From assembly GCF_014282275.1 (NCBI RefSeq), contig NZ_VFIA01000035.1:1-62613 (forward strand): a DNA stretch of 62,613 nt, given 5' to 3'. Shown in pieces: positions 1-8,013 of the stretch; position 1 is the first letter of the stretch, and every line of letters begins with the position of its first letter. The position numbers and the translations under genes are program-made. The notes under the pieces are model-generated. The model worked only from the letters and a program-made list of their open reading frames with translations, was not told the origin of the DNA and made no database searches. The stretch is from Spirosoma utsteinense (GTDB taxonomy: Bacteria; Bacteroidota; Bacteroidia; Cytophagales; Spirosomataceae).

Positions 1-1
1 G

Positions 2-91
2 AGTTTCACGGTGGCTACGGCTGAAGATAAACTCAAACGATGGTATGAGCAGGTCAATCCTATGAATAAATCAGATTATTCTAATAATTAA
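2..91 (+). CDS. C-terminal end of an unidentified protein, cut by the window edge
   Basis: An open frame runs from base 2 to a TAA at 89-91 and encodes the last 29 residues of a protein, ending in NKSDYSNN. The charged, lysine-rich composition (EDKLKRWYEQ) looks like real coding sequence, but the piece is too short to assign to a family. Its stop overlaps by 11 bp the 3' end of the convergent TPR remnant, which suggests a rearranged junction. Confidence 0.45.
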   Translation, partial: SFTVATAEDKLKRWYEQVNPMNKSDYSNN

Positions 92-362
92 ATTGGACAA
101 GTACTAGTCCCCGGTAAGAGGTACCCAGATCATTCGGTTTGTTGATGCGTTTCGACAGAGCAAAAGCCTCTTCGAATGCCTGCTTGGCCGTGTTCAGCTG
201 ACCAACACGGATCAGCGAATCGCCCAGCTGACGCAGGGTCCAGGATCGTACTGTGTCGGGTGCCTGAGCCAGCGAATCCGGGAGGAGAGTGGTCTGCGCG
301 TATGTAGGGCGGGAAAGTACTCCACAGAGACATCCAACGATGAATAACATCAACCTTTTCAT
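81..362 (-). pseudogene. Truncated secreted TPR-type protein (N-terminal remnant)
   Basis: Starting at the ATG at 362, the frame encodes MKRLMLFIVGCLCGVLS and then AQ, a good Sec signal peptide. After it comes a helical piece (QLGDSLIRVGQLNTAKQAFEE) with the pattern of a tetratricopeptide repeat. In Cytophagales such an N terminus usually belongs to long periplasmic TPR proteins, often TPR sensor kinases of 600 residues or more. Here the frame stops after 93 residues, with the last few (QFNY) unrelated to a TPR. I read it as the 5' remnant of a larger gene truncated at its junction with the convergent partial gene. The earlier in-frame ATG at 413 would put 17 extra residues before the signal peptide and is less likely. 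Confidence 0.6.
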
Positions 363-564
363 TTTAAGAGGAAGGATGCAAAACGGCTCGTGCGGTATAC
401 CGTTCTCGCCCACAAGTTCTGTTGAATTTACTATTAATACAATAGTTTGATAGAGTTACTTTTCAGGTGCGTTTTAGTAATCAGTCAGTTGCCCATTCCT
501 GACGTTGTCAGGAACAGCGTAACGCGCTTACAAGAGAGGTAGAATAGGAGAGTCGATTGTTCAG

Positions 565-807
565 TTAGTCTGTCTTCAAAAAGCAATTAGTGGCAGGGTG
601 GAGCGAATCACCGGCTACCAACCGCAGGCCCGTATCGGTCCTTACATTATCCAGTGTACAGCCATAATCGGGCAGCAGGGCGTATGCGCTGGTTGACGCT
701 GTCTGACCATCCTCTACTGTGTACAGAGGCTGGGCAGATGCAACTGCCGTAGCAAATGAAAAAAAGAGTGATAAAAGAAACTGGCTTAAGTAGCGTTGGT
801 CGTTAAT
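565..807 (-). CDS. Possible small secreted protein lacking a normal start codon
   Basis: On the minus strand an open frame between TAA codons encodes a strong signal peptide (FLLSLFFSFATAVASAQ) followed by about 55 residues with two cysteines, ending CFLKTD. The signal peptide and codon usage look real. There is no ATG, GTG or TTG upstream of it in frame; the only possible initiator is an ATT at 805-807, which would give a well-formed n-region (NDQRYLSQ). Either this is a rare ATT start, or the start codon has mutated and the gene is dead. No family recognised. Confidence 0.35.
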   Translation of the reverse strand: MNDQRYLSQFLLSLFFSFATAVASAQPLYTVEDGQTASTSAYALLPDYGCTLDNVRTDTGLRLVAGDSLHPATNCFLKTD

Positions 808-825
808 GCCTGGTACGCCAACAAA

Positions 826-1170
826 TTACAGGCGGTTCAGGCAATTAATGCTACTCTATGGGCAAAATCGCCGGGGGATGGGGTAGTATCAGTCAATACC
901 CTACAATCATAGGGTATGCAACGGATTGTAGGGACCCACTGGTAAGAAAATAAAGGCCGTTTCAGGCAAAACGGGGCGTTTTCGTGGACGAAATTGCCTG
1001 CCGGTTTGTTCTGAAACGAGCCTTCGATTTGTAGCCTGCTACGAGTTCAATGAGAGCAGGATTTGACCCTTTGCTGGACAATAACGGTTCGTGAAAATGG
1101 GAGGAGCGAACCGGTGAACCCCCTAAACTGCCTGATGCTGTAGCTTACGGGTGGTTCCTTTGTCCATTGA
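826..1170. other. Intergenic stretch without a supported gene
   Basis: Nothing here is convincing. A plus-strand frame at about 793-912 reads NAWYANKLQAVQAINATLW and on to a TAG, and could be the tail of a lost gene, but it has no start and no recognisable family. Confidence 0.3.
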
Positions 1171-1434
1171 TCATGATGGAGTCGGGTTGATGGTCACGAT
1201 GATGTCTGCCTTTAAGCTCACCCTTGGCTGACTGCTTTGAGCGATAGCCTGGCGGGCTTCCTGTAGATTTCGCTGCAAATCCTTGATGCGCTTCTCCCGG
1301 TATTTCACGTCCTCTTCCGCATCAGAGGCACTAATCTGCTGTTCATGGTAGCTAACTTTGACATTCGTCATCTTGGTTAGAATGTCGACAGCTTCCTGTG
1401 GGCTGAAATGCCCGTTAATTAATTGGAGTTGCAT
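1171..1434 (-). CDS. Small conserved hypothetical protein downstream of isocitrate dehydrogenase
   Basis: 87 residues beginning MQLQLINGHFSPQEAVDI, followed by a strongly charged, probably helical or coiled-coil region (EEDVKYREKRIKDLQRNL, residues ~40-65). I recall similar short proteins with an N-terminal INGHFSPQ-like segment in Bacteroidetes, but no function is known to me. The frame is open further upstream to an ATGATG overlapping the icd stop by 4 bp (start 1506), which would allow translational coupling but adds a 24-residue unconserved-looking leader, so I prefer the ATG at 1434. It probably shares a transcript with icd. Confidence 0.6.
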   Translation of the reverse strand: MQLQLINGHFSPQEAVDILTKMTNVKVSYHEQQISASDAEEDVKYREKRIKDLQRNLQEARQAIAQSSQPRVSLKADIIVTINPTPS

Positions 1435-1502
1435 AGCGGTGATGAGTATCGAATGAATAAATAATTGACGGGGAGCCGCCCATTGTCGGTACCAGATCGA
1501 CA

Positions 1503-2939
1503 TCATTGTCCCTGCCCCATGGAGAAGGCCCGCTTTCCGTCAAAGGCGTAGAGGTTTTCGGTTTTGACGGTGTCTATCGTGAGCTCGGCCGCTTTTGACA
1601 GAATCTGGACAATGCCTTGTTTATCAATGGGTTCGTTAGCTTCAGTCAGGAAACGACAGCGCCAGTGATCGGTGCAAAATGTTTCTCTGAACCCATTGGG
1701 CCACACTTTTATGCCCCGGTTGGTAATCATGCTCAGCGGTAATTCCGGCGTAGAAATCTGGCTGACCAGGCTGGCCAGTTCATTGGGGTCGCTACCAGGC
1801 CAGTGGACAAACACATCGACGCCAAGCAGGTCTTTTGAAGCCGCTGGTTTGCGCTGATAGGCAGGCAGTTCGAGCGCCTTTGAGCCGGCATAGGATACAG
1901 CCTTAAGCGTAACAGGTTGCCGGCCAAGCCGCGCAATGACCGCCTGGGCAAATTCGCTTGTGCCTACTTTCTGCTGGCTGATTCCTTCTTTATAGATGTC
2001 ATAGGTATGCACGCCATCTTCAATGGTTTTGAGCCAGGCATTCTGTACGCGCTGGGCCACCTCGGTCTGGCCAAGGTGATTGAGCATCATAATGGCCCCT
2101 TGCAACAAGCCCGATGGGTTTGCCAGGTTCTGGCCCGCCCGCCGGGGTGCTGAGCCGTGAATGGCTTCAAACATGGCACATTCCTCCCCAATATTTGCCG
2201 AGCCAGCCAACCCAACCGACCCCGCAATCTGAGCCGCCACATCCGACAGTATATCGCCGTATAAGTTTGGCATCACAATTACATCGAAGGCTTCGGGCGT
2301 GTCGGCTAGTTTAGCGGCCCCGATGTCCACAATCCAATGTTCGTTTTGCAGGTCAGGATAAGCCGGGGCTATCTCATCGAATACCCGATGGAACAGGCCA
2401 TCGGTCTGTTTCATGATGTTATCCTTGGTAAAGCACGTGATCTTTTGACGCTTATACTGACGGGCGTAAGCAAAGGCATAGTGTACGATTTTTTCGCAAC
2501 CCGGCCGGCTGATCAGCTTCAGGCATTGCATGACTTCATCGGTTTGCTGATGCTCGATCCCGGCATACAGGTCTTCTTCGTTTTCACGAACGATGACCAG
2601 ATCCATGCCCGGGTGTTTGGTTTTTACAAACGGATGCAAACTCATGCAGGGCCGGATATTGGCATAAAGTCCCAGCATTTTCCGGATGGTAACATTAAGG
2701 CTTTTGTAGCCTCCTCCCTGCGGGGTAGTGATGGGCGCTTTCAGAAAGACCTTGTTGCGCCGAATAATATCCCATGATTCGCTGGAGATACCAGACATAT
2801 TGCCGGCCAGATAAACCTGTTCGCCAACCTGGATTTCATCCACTTCCAGTTGGGCACCAGCCGCCTGTAGAATGGCGAGCGTGGCATTCATGATCTCAGG
2901 GCCGATCCCATCACCCTTTGCTACGGTAATTCGTGTCAT
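1503..2939 (-). CDS. icd: Isocitrate dehydrogenase (NADP-type, long form with C-terminal extension)
   Basis: 478 residues. It would catalyse oxidative decarboxylation of isocitrate to 2-oxoglutarate in the TCA cycle, in the cytoplasm. The N terminus TRITVAKGDGIGPEIMNATL is the standard dinucleotide-side start of the isocitrate/isopropylmalate dehydrogenase family. The substrate and metal region includes LYANIRPC, IVRENEEDLYAGIEH and the aspartates in NLYGDILSDVAA, followed by FEAIHGSAP. The length and the ~130-residue C-terminal domain after the catalytic core match the long Thermus/Rickettsia-like isocitrate dehydrogenases rather than isopropylmalate dehydrogenase (~360 aa). It is divergent from a LysR regulator 93 bp away and overlaps the start of a small downstream frame. 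A CACCTTTG -7 element lies 27 bp before the ATG. Confidence 0.93.
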   Translation of the reverse strand: MTRITVAKGDGIGPEIMNATLAILQAAGAQLEVDEIQVGEQVYLAGNMSGISSESWDIIRRNKVFLKAPITTPQGGGYKSLNVTIRKMLGLYANIRPCMSLHPFVKTKHPGMDLVIVRENEEDLYAGIEHQQTDEVMQCLKLISRPGCEKIVHYAFAYARQYKRQKITCFTKDNIMKQTDGLFHRVFDEIAPAYPDLQNEHWIVDIGAAKLADTPEAFDVIVMPNLYGDILSDVAAQIAGSVGLAGSANIGEECAMFEAIHGSAPRRAGQNLANPSGLLQGAIMMLNHLGQTEVAQRVQNAWLKTIEDGVHTYDIYKEGISQQKVGTSEFAQAVIARLGRQPVTLKAVSYAGSKALELPAYQRKPAASKDLLGVDVFVHWPGSDPNELASLVSQISTPELPLSMITNRGIKVWPNGFRETFCTDHWRCRFLTEANEPIDKQGIVQILSKAAELTIDTVKTENLYAFDGKRAFSMGQGQ

Positions 2940-2966
2940 TTACGTTTTTTGTGTATGAATTCGTTG

Positions 2967-2974
2967 CAAAGGTG
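2967..2974 (-). promoter_or_regulatory. -7 promoter element of icd
   Basis: CACCTTTG on the minus strand, one base from the Bacteroidetes consensus TAnnTTTG, 27 bp before the icd ATG. The same variant occurs at several other promoters in this window. Confidence 0.5.
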
Positions 2975-2987
2975 CAGGCGGCTTGTT

Positions 2988-3003
2988 ATAAGTAATAATT
3001 TAT
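2988..3003. promoter_or_regulatory. Possible LysR-type binding box between icd and the LysR gene
   Basis: ATAA and TTAT arms separated by 8 bp in an AT-rich stretch, lying in the divergent intergenic region, where LysR regulators normally bind. The arms are short and the region is AT-rich, so chance is a real alternative. Confidence 0.25.
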
Positions 3004-3032
3004 ATATTTGATGATTAGCATAAAGATTATTT

Positions 3033-3956
3033 ATGAACTACACGCTACACCAACTGCATGTCTTTTTCAAAATCTCGCAAACCCAAAGCATTACACGGGC
3101 CGCTGAAGAGTTACATCTAACGCAGCCTGCGGTCTCTATCCAGTTGAAAAACTTTCAGGATCAATTCGAGATTCCTCTGACAGAGGTCATTAGCCGACGA
3201 ATTTACCTGACTGATTTTGGGTGGGAGATTGCCCGGGCTGCCGAAAAGATTCTGACAGAAACGCATGCCATCAATAATCGGATTCTGGCCCACAAAGGGC
3301 TATTGTATGGCAGGCTAACGGTGTCGGTCGTATCGACGGGCAAGTATGTGATGCCTTACTTTCTGTCGGGCTTTATGCGCCAGCATGAAGGTCTCGAACT
3401 GGTCATGGACGTGACGAACCGGCAAAAGGTAATTGCCAGTCTGGCTAAAAATGAAGTTGATTTCGCGTTGGTGTCCATTCTGCCCCAGCAACTGAATGTG
3501 CAACAACTAGACCTTATGCCAAACAAGCTGTATCTGGTGGGGCGTCGACTCGACGATTCATCCCTGCTGAGCGATGATCCCGGGCAACTGGAGAAGCTCC
3601 CGCTCATCTACCGGGAGAACGGTTCCGGCACCCGATCTATAATGGAAACGTTTATTACTGATCATCAACTGGTGGTGCGTAAGCGATTGGAACTCACCTC
3701 AAACGAAGCGGTCAAACAGGCTTTGCTGGCAGGGCTGGGTTATTCCGTTATGCCCCTGATCGGAATCAAGAACGAACTATTGACGAACGAATTACAGATC
3801 ATCCCGATCAAGGGTTTACCCCTTCAAACGTCCTGGATGCTCATCTGGCACAAAGACAAACAATTCTCACCGGTAGCTCAGGCCTATTTGAGCTACCTAC
3901 GGGCCAACAAAGAGATGATCGTTCAAGCGAGTTTTGACTGGTATCAGCAGTTTTGA
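3033..3956 (+). CDS. LysR family transcriptional regulator
   Basis: 307 residues. The N-terminal winged helix-turn-helix (residues ~1-60) contains the typical SITRAAEELHLTQPAVSIQL recognition region. The rest (from ~residue 90) is a periplasmic-binding-like effector domain. It is divergent from icd, the usual arrangement for a LysR protein that controls its neighbour and itself, so I infer that it senses a central-metabolism ligand and regulates icd. Overall it resembles CbbR/CysB-like long-type members. The ligand cannot be read from sequence. Start: the ATG at 3033 begins directly at the conserved N terminus MNYTLHQLHVFF. Confidence 0.9.
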   Translation: MNYTLHQLHVFFKISQTQSITRAAEELHLTQPAVSIQLKNFQDQFEIPLTEVISRRIYLTDFGWEIARAAEKILTETHAINNRILAHKGLLYGRLTVSVVSTGKYVMPYFLSGFMRQHEGLELVMDVTNRQKVIASLAKNEVDFALVSILPQQLNVQQLDLMPNKLYLVGRRLDDSSLLSDDPGQLEKLPLIYRENGSGTRSIMETFITDHQLVVRKRLELTSNEAVKQALLAGLGYSVMPLIGIKNELLTNELQIIPIKGLPLQTSWMLIWHKDKQFSPVAQAYLSYLRANKEMIVQASFDWYQQF

Positions 3957-4001
3957 CGTGGACACTAGTTGGGCCACCTGCGCTCCAAACGCGCAAACGA
4001 T

Positions 4002-4181
4002 TCAGGTACGTTCGTGTTGATGGGCCAGCGTGTCATGGTAGCCCAGCCGGTAAGTCATGAATAACTGATAGCCAATTACCAACGCTCACTCAACGGTTTG
4101 TTCAGCATCCTTGCCATAGATATCGTATACGCCTAATCCCGGCAAGGGCATGACTACGCCGTTGTTGAGGGTTGTGGTTAT
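4002..4181 (-). pseudogene. Aldo/keto reductase remnant
   Basis: Reading the minus strand from 4181 gives TLNNGVVMPLPGLGVYDIYG, the conserved first beta strands of aldo/keto reductases. AEQTVE follows, then an in-frame TGA at 4086-4088, then ALVIGYQL, which matches the next family motif (A-L-x-x-G-Y-x-L-I-D-T-A). Beyond that the sequence no longer matches and ends at a TGA at 4002. The normal enzyme is ~280 residues; only about 45 are recognisable and there is no start codon. It sits 16 bp after the PhyH-type gene on the same strand, so an aldo/keto reductase may once have followed the dioxygenase in an operon. Confidence 0.65.
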
Positions 4182-4197
4182 GGGGGCAGGCAGCCTA

Positions 4198-5193
4198 TCA
4201 ATTCTCCCACGAGTCGAGGCCCAGCAGTTTACGGCCCAATGGACTTAGCTCAGCCGTTTGGTATCGCTCTTTTTCCCAGTTGCGGGGATCACCCGGAAAC
4301 GCATACCCTTCCGGAGCCTGCCGTTCTCTCCAGGAGGAAACGCGCCACTCGCGTAATGCCTGATTATCTTCCTGGGCGGGCATCATGGAAATGTACTGGG
4401 CAATCCTGACTTTATCGGCCGAGCGGTTGGGGCGAATCCCGTGCGGCTGGGCGCTATTGAAGATCAGTAAATCACCGGCTTCCATCTTCACTTTCACCAG
4501 GTCAAAACCAGTAGTGTCTGGCTTGAAGTGATCCCGGTCGGCGGGCTGGGTTAATTTCCAGGTGTCATACGTACGGAAGAGTTCAGGGATACATTGAAAT
4601 CCCCCCATGTTCTCGTCAGTCTGATCGGCTAACGCCAGTACACCCTGTACGTTTTGCGGTTTGGTTTCGGGGTCGTAATCCCAGTGAATAAATCCTTTAA
4701 ACGTGTCTTCGGGGCGAAGGGGTAGGTTCAGATTGGCCCGGTCAATGGTTACCCAGAGTTTTTCGGTGCCCCAGATATCGACAAACGCGTCATAAACGCG
4801 GGGATACTGCCGGTTATCCCATTCAAGCTGATGGTTGTAGAGTTCGACCATGCCATTGCCGGCCAGTTCTTTCATTTTCATCTCAGCGCGGGGTGGCGCA
4901 TACCAGGTGGAGGGATCGTTGGGGTCTTTCTCTTCAAATTCCCAAACGAATTTAGCCAGCCGCTCGGCGTTTTCTTTCGGTACCGCATTTTTGATAACGA
5001 TGTAGCCATTGTTGATCCAAAATTGCCAGTCTTCTTCCGATAGCACCCGCAAAGGCTTCTGAGGCCCGCCGTCGGGGTTGCTTCGATCGCTCAGCTTGAT
5101 CGAGCTACTGGTAGCTGTCGATGGGTTGCCCGGAATGTCTTTGTGGGCGTTATCGGGAATCATTGTCGGGGCCATTGTCTTTGTTGCTTCCAT
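4198..5193 (-). CDS. Phytanoyl-CoA dioxygenase (PhyH) family oxygenase
   Basis: 331 residues. This is a non-haem Fe(II)/2-oxoglutarate-dependent oxygenase of the PhyH family. The double-stranded beta-helix carries the iron ligands as HWD (in FKGFIHWDYD) and a distal histidine in FNSAQPHGIRPNRS, where the nearby arginine would bind 2-oxoglutarate. The first ~45 residues are low-complexity (NPSTATSSS) and probably disordered. The substrate is unknown; family members hydroxylate lipids, amino acids and natural products. It is divergent from an AraC regulator 156 bp away, a recurring pair in Cytophagales, so regulation by that protein is likely. A perfect TAnnTTTG element (TAACTTTG) lies 35 bp upstream. 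Confidence 0.85.
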   Translation of the reverse strand: MEATKTMAPTMIPDNAHKDIPGNPSTATSSSIKLSDRSNPDGGPQKPLRVLSEEDWQFWINNGYIVIKNAVPKENAERLAKFVWEFEEKDPNDPSTWYAPPRAEMKMKELAGNGMVELYNHQLEWDNRQYPRVYDAFVDIWGTEKLWVTIDRANLNLPLRPEDTFKGFIHWDYDPETKPQNVQGVLALADQTDENMGGFQCIPELFRTYDTWKLTQPADRDHFKPDTTGFDLVKVKMEAGDLLIFNSAQPHGIRPNRSADKVRIAQYISMMPAQEDNQALREWRVSSWRERQAPEGYAFPGDPRNWEKERYQTAELSPLGRKLLGLDSWEN

Positions 5194-5228
5194 GTTGTTG
5201 GTAGTATTTAAAGAAGTTTTTGTTGCAA

Positions 5229-5236
5229 CAAAGTTA
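5229..5236 (-). promoter_or_regulatory. -7 promoter element of the PhyH gene
   Basis: TAACTTTG on the minus strand matches TAnnTTTG exactly and lies 35 bp upstream of the ATG at 5193. Confidence 0.5.
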
Positions 5237-5349
5237 GGTGTGGACTACCCTGAGCTGTTAGTACAATACTTGCCGTTATTTGCACTATATTGCTCTTGCC
5301 TGGGCGTTTGCCAGCCATTTATGCTAGATATAAGCAAAAACCAGGACCG

Positions 5350-6195
5350 ATGAAGATCCAGTTCGAAGAAATTCACCCGGATAGCGACAGCTCCTTTCAC
5401 TTGCTGCTGACCCCCCAGCTGAGCGATGTTTTTCTGTGGCATTACCATCCTGAATACGAAATTGTCTACATCGAGGGAGCCAACGGTACGCGCCACGTTG
5501 GTGAGCATATCTCGCGCTATGAGGGCAGCGATCTGGTGTTTATTGGCCCCAATATTCCACACCTGAATTTCGATTATGGCGTAAAAACCGAACACCAGAA
5601 AGTGGTCGTCCAGCTTAAGGCCGATTTTTTGGGTACGGCCTTCTGGCAGGCTCCGGAATGTCAGGCTATTGCGGGACTTTTTGAGCGGGCCCGTTCGGGC
5701 GTATCCTTTTACGGGCAGACCAAACAAACCGTTGGCCAGCAACTCAAGCAATTAGCTCAACTGCCTCCCTTCGAGCGATTACTGCAACTGCTATTCATTT
5801 TCAAAACACTGGCCGTCAGTACCGAGTCCAGTTCGTTGCAGGGTAAGGCGGTCACCAATGCCTACAACCTCAGCGAGCAACTGCGACTTAAACGGGTGAA
5901 CCAGTTTATTGCAGAGAACTATACCCGGAAAATCGATATTCCCGAAGTAGCCGCTCTGGCGAATCTGACGGAGGCCGCTTTCTGTCGTTATTTCAAGCGA
6001 ATGACCCAACTGACCTTCACTCAGTTTGTCAACCAATATCGTGTCAACCAGGCCCAGAACCTGTTGCTGTCGAATCATACGGTCACCGAAGCGAGTATGG
6101 CCTGTGGCTTCGAGAGCTTATCCTACTTCAACAAGATCTTCCGGCGTATTACCGGCGAAAACCCGATCCAGTTCAAAAAGCGCCACCGTATCTAA
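5350..6195 (+). CDS. AraC family transcriptional regulator with N-terminal cupin
   Basis: 281 residues from the ATG at 5350; an upstream in-frame start at 5290 only adds a non-conserved 20-residue leader. Residues ~1-150 form a cupin-like sensing domain (WHYHPEYEIVYIEGANGTRH, typical of sugar- or metabolite-sensing AraC proteins). The last ~100 residues carry two helix-turn-helix motifs: IPEVAALANLTEAAFCRYFK, and SMACGFESLSYFNKIFRR followed by ENPIQFK. It is divergent from the PhyH-type oxygenase and probably controls it in response to a small ligand. Confidence 0.9.
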   Translation: MKIQFEEIHPDSDSSFHLLLTPQLSDVFLWHYHPEYEIVYIEGANGTRHVGEHISRYEGSDLVFIGPNIPHLNFDYGVKTEHQKVVVQLKADFLGTAFWQAPECQAIAGLFERARSGVSFYGQTKQTVGQQLKQLAQLPPFERLLQLLFIFKTLAVSTESSSLQGKAVTNAYNLSEQLRLKRVNQFIAENYTRKIDIPEVAALANLTEAAFCRYFKRMTQLTFTQFVNQYRVNQAQNLLLSNHTVTEASMACGFESLSYFNKIFRRITGENPIQFKKRHRI

Positions 6196-6401
6196 AGGAA
6201 GCTAGCCTGTATCGCGGGCAGCAATCACTTAGTTTCAGGACGACATACTGCACCCGTTCCTGCCTAACCTAAGCAGGAAGGTACCTGGTCGGACAGTTGC
6301 GTGGGTTAGTAGATGACGGGGCCATGCAGGCTTCGACCGCCGTATTGCCAGGCGTTGGCGCGCTCTTTCTGCACCAGATAGGAGACGTTTTTTTCTCGTT
6401 T

Positions 6402-7757
6402 CTATTTATCCGGTACATACCAGAATGGAATCGTTGTTATTTCCTGAGGTTTGGCCAGGGAGTCGGGTTTGAGGCTAATGCGAATCGTGTTTTTGCCGGT
6501 TTTGAGATTAGCCGGGATCAGTACCGTTTTCCAGCCGCGCTGCTGCTGGCTACCCCGTTGCGTGAACAACAAATCCGGGCGACGATAGACCGAGTCGTTG
6601 ACGGTGATGTGCATCAGGTTACTCATCTGCCCATGGCTCCATTCGGCAAACCGACGGCGTATTTCCTTTCTGGGCAGTGTGTCGTTCCAGACGGGCTCTT
6701 TGGCTAGTTGCGTCAGGAGCGTATCCAGGGCTTTGGGATAGGCGACGAAGAGCCGGATAAATGGTTCACGGATTACGTCGGACTGAATGGCTGCCGCCGA
6801 AACGTACTCACCATCCGGCAGTTGGTCGTCGTAGGTGTTTGGGTTGCTGAACAGGCTATCGAGCCGGGCTGAGTACAAATGCCGTTGGTTAAACGATATT
6901 CGCCGATCAACCCGCGACATATTGGCCAGAAGCTCAACCACAATCACCACAATAAAAAGGACCATGAATAGCCCCATAGCCCGTACGATTTTTTTAAAGG
7001 GAAGGTGGCTGAAGAAGGTGTTGACAAGGAATCCAAAAGGGGGGTACATACCCCAGTATACCAACTTTCCGACAGACGTAAGTTGATAATGGAGCCGCTC
7101 GCCGGTCGGGTGCGCTTTAACGGTTGGCAAACTCAGTACAATACTGGTAATGAAGTAGAGTATAAAGAGTGCGTAGGCGGAAAGTTCAATAATATGCCGG
7201 ATGTCAGGCGGGATCATTGGCCGGACAATAGCCGAAATCAGCAGAATAATGACATAAGAAAGGGCAACAACGATCAGGAATATGACAAACAGAAAAGCAA
7301 CGGCAAAAATAATGTTGCACCGCTGGTCGAGCCGCAGAATATACCGGTCGAGTGGCCCCAGGTCGGTAGCCATCCGCTTCTGGGCGTAGGGCGTTGAGAA
7401 GGGAATCCGGTCGTAATGAATACCTGTTGGATAAACGGCGAGCAAACCGACGAGCCCTACCCAAAACGCCCGCATCACAAAATTGGTCAGGAAGGCTAAA
7501 AAAAGCACATAACACATGGCCTTCATCAGGCTATAGGCCAGCAACGGCAACATCCCCTGTGCGCCGGCCATACTGGTCATGAAATTATACCGGAAGTAAT
7601 CGAATGCCTGATCGAGCAGGTCGGGTAACTGCAAAACAGCAAATAAAGCCGCGCCCGAAATAACCAGTTCGAGGTTCCAGCTTTGAGCCGTCAGCTCCCG
7701 CAATTTTTCCTGTTGATCGGTTGAAAGTGTTGGTTGGGTAGGGGCTGATTCGGCCAT
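6402..7757 (-). CDS. Multi-pass membrane protein of unknown function
   Basis: 451 residues with about six to seven hydrophobic segments in the first 300 (for example FAVAFLFVIFLIVVALSYVI, AYALFILYFITSIVL and MGLFMVLFIVVIVVELL), then a soluble ~150-residue C-terminal domain that begins after the last segment. That domain contains FIRLFVAYPKALDTLL and a beta-rich ending (TGKNTIRISLKPDSL), so it probably lies on the periplasmic side. I do not recognise a family. It is flanked on both sides by unrelated genes and appears monocistronic, with a TTACTTTG -7-like element about 57 bp upstream. The frame stays open for 29 further codons after the TAG stop (see findings). Confidence 0.75.
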   Translation of the reverse strand: MAESAPTQPTLSTDQQEKLRELTAQSWNLELVISGAALFAVLQLPDLLDQAFDYFRYNFMTSMAGAQGMLPLLAYSLMKAMCYVLFLAFLTNFVMRAFWVGLVGLLAVYPTGIHYDRIPFSTPYAQKRMATDLGPLDRYILRLDQRCNIIFAVAFLFVIFLIVVALSYVIILLISAIVRPMIPPDIRHIIELSAYALFILYFITSIVLSLPTVKAHPTGERLHYQLTSVGKLVYWGMYPPFGFLVNTFFSHLPFKKIVRAMGLFMVLFIVVIVVELLANMSRVDRRISFNQRHLYSARLDSLFSNPNTYDDQLPDGEYVSAAAIQSDVIREPFIRLFVAYPKALDTLLTQLAKEPVWNDTLPRKEIRRRFAEWSHGQMSNLMHITVNDSVYRRPDLLFTQRGSQQQRGWKTVLIPANLKTGKNTIRISLKPDSLAKPQEITTIPFWYVPDK

Positions 7758-8013
7758 ATGGGTCGGGAAACAGGCGTTGGGAATTACTTTTTTCGGTTGT
7801 TAGTGGCTACCCGCAAAGTAAGTAAAATTCCCCTCTTAAACCGGCTCTGCCAAATCATGGCTCAGCAGGTGGCTGGGCCGGGCCATGAATGCTTCGACTG
7901 CGGCATTTCAGCGCCGGATTGTTGTTACTCAGGAGTTGCTCCATCAGCCTTTTACCCGGCTACAAGCGTGCATGGCAAATCGTCTTCGGTGCAGCCATAC
8001 ACGCTTTACCCTG

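Noticed and set aside
2337..2777. A 146-codon plus-strand frame inside icd
   Set aside because: Shadow of the conserved isocitrate dehydrogenase sequence; no independent start signals.
5245..5751. A 168-codon minus-strand frame across the AraC gene start
   Set aside because: It overlaps the well-supported cupin domain of the AraC regulator and the divergent promoter of the PhyH gene. No domain or signal peptide.
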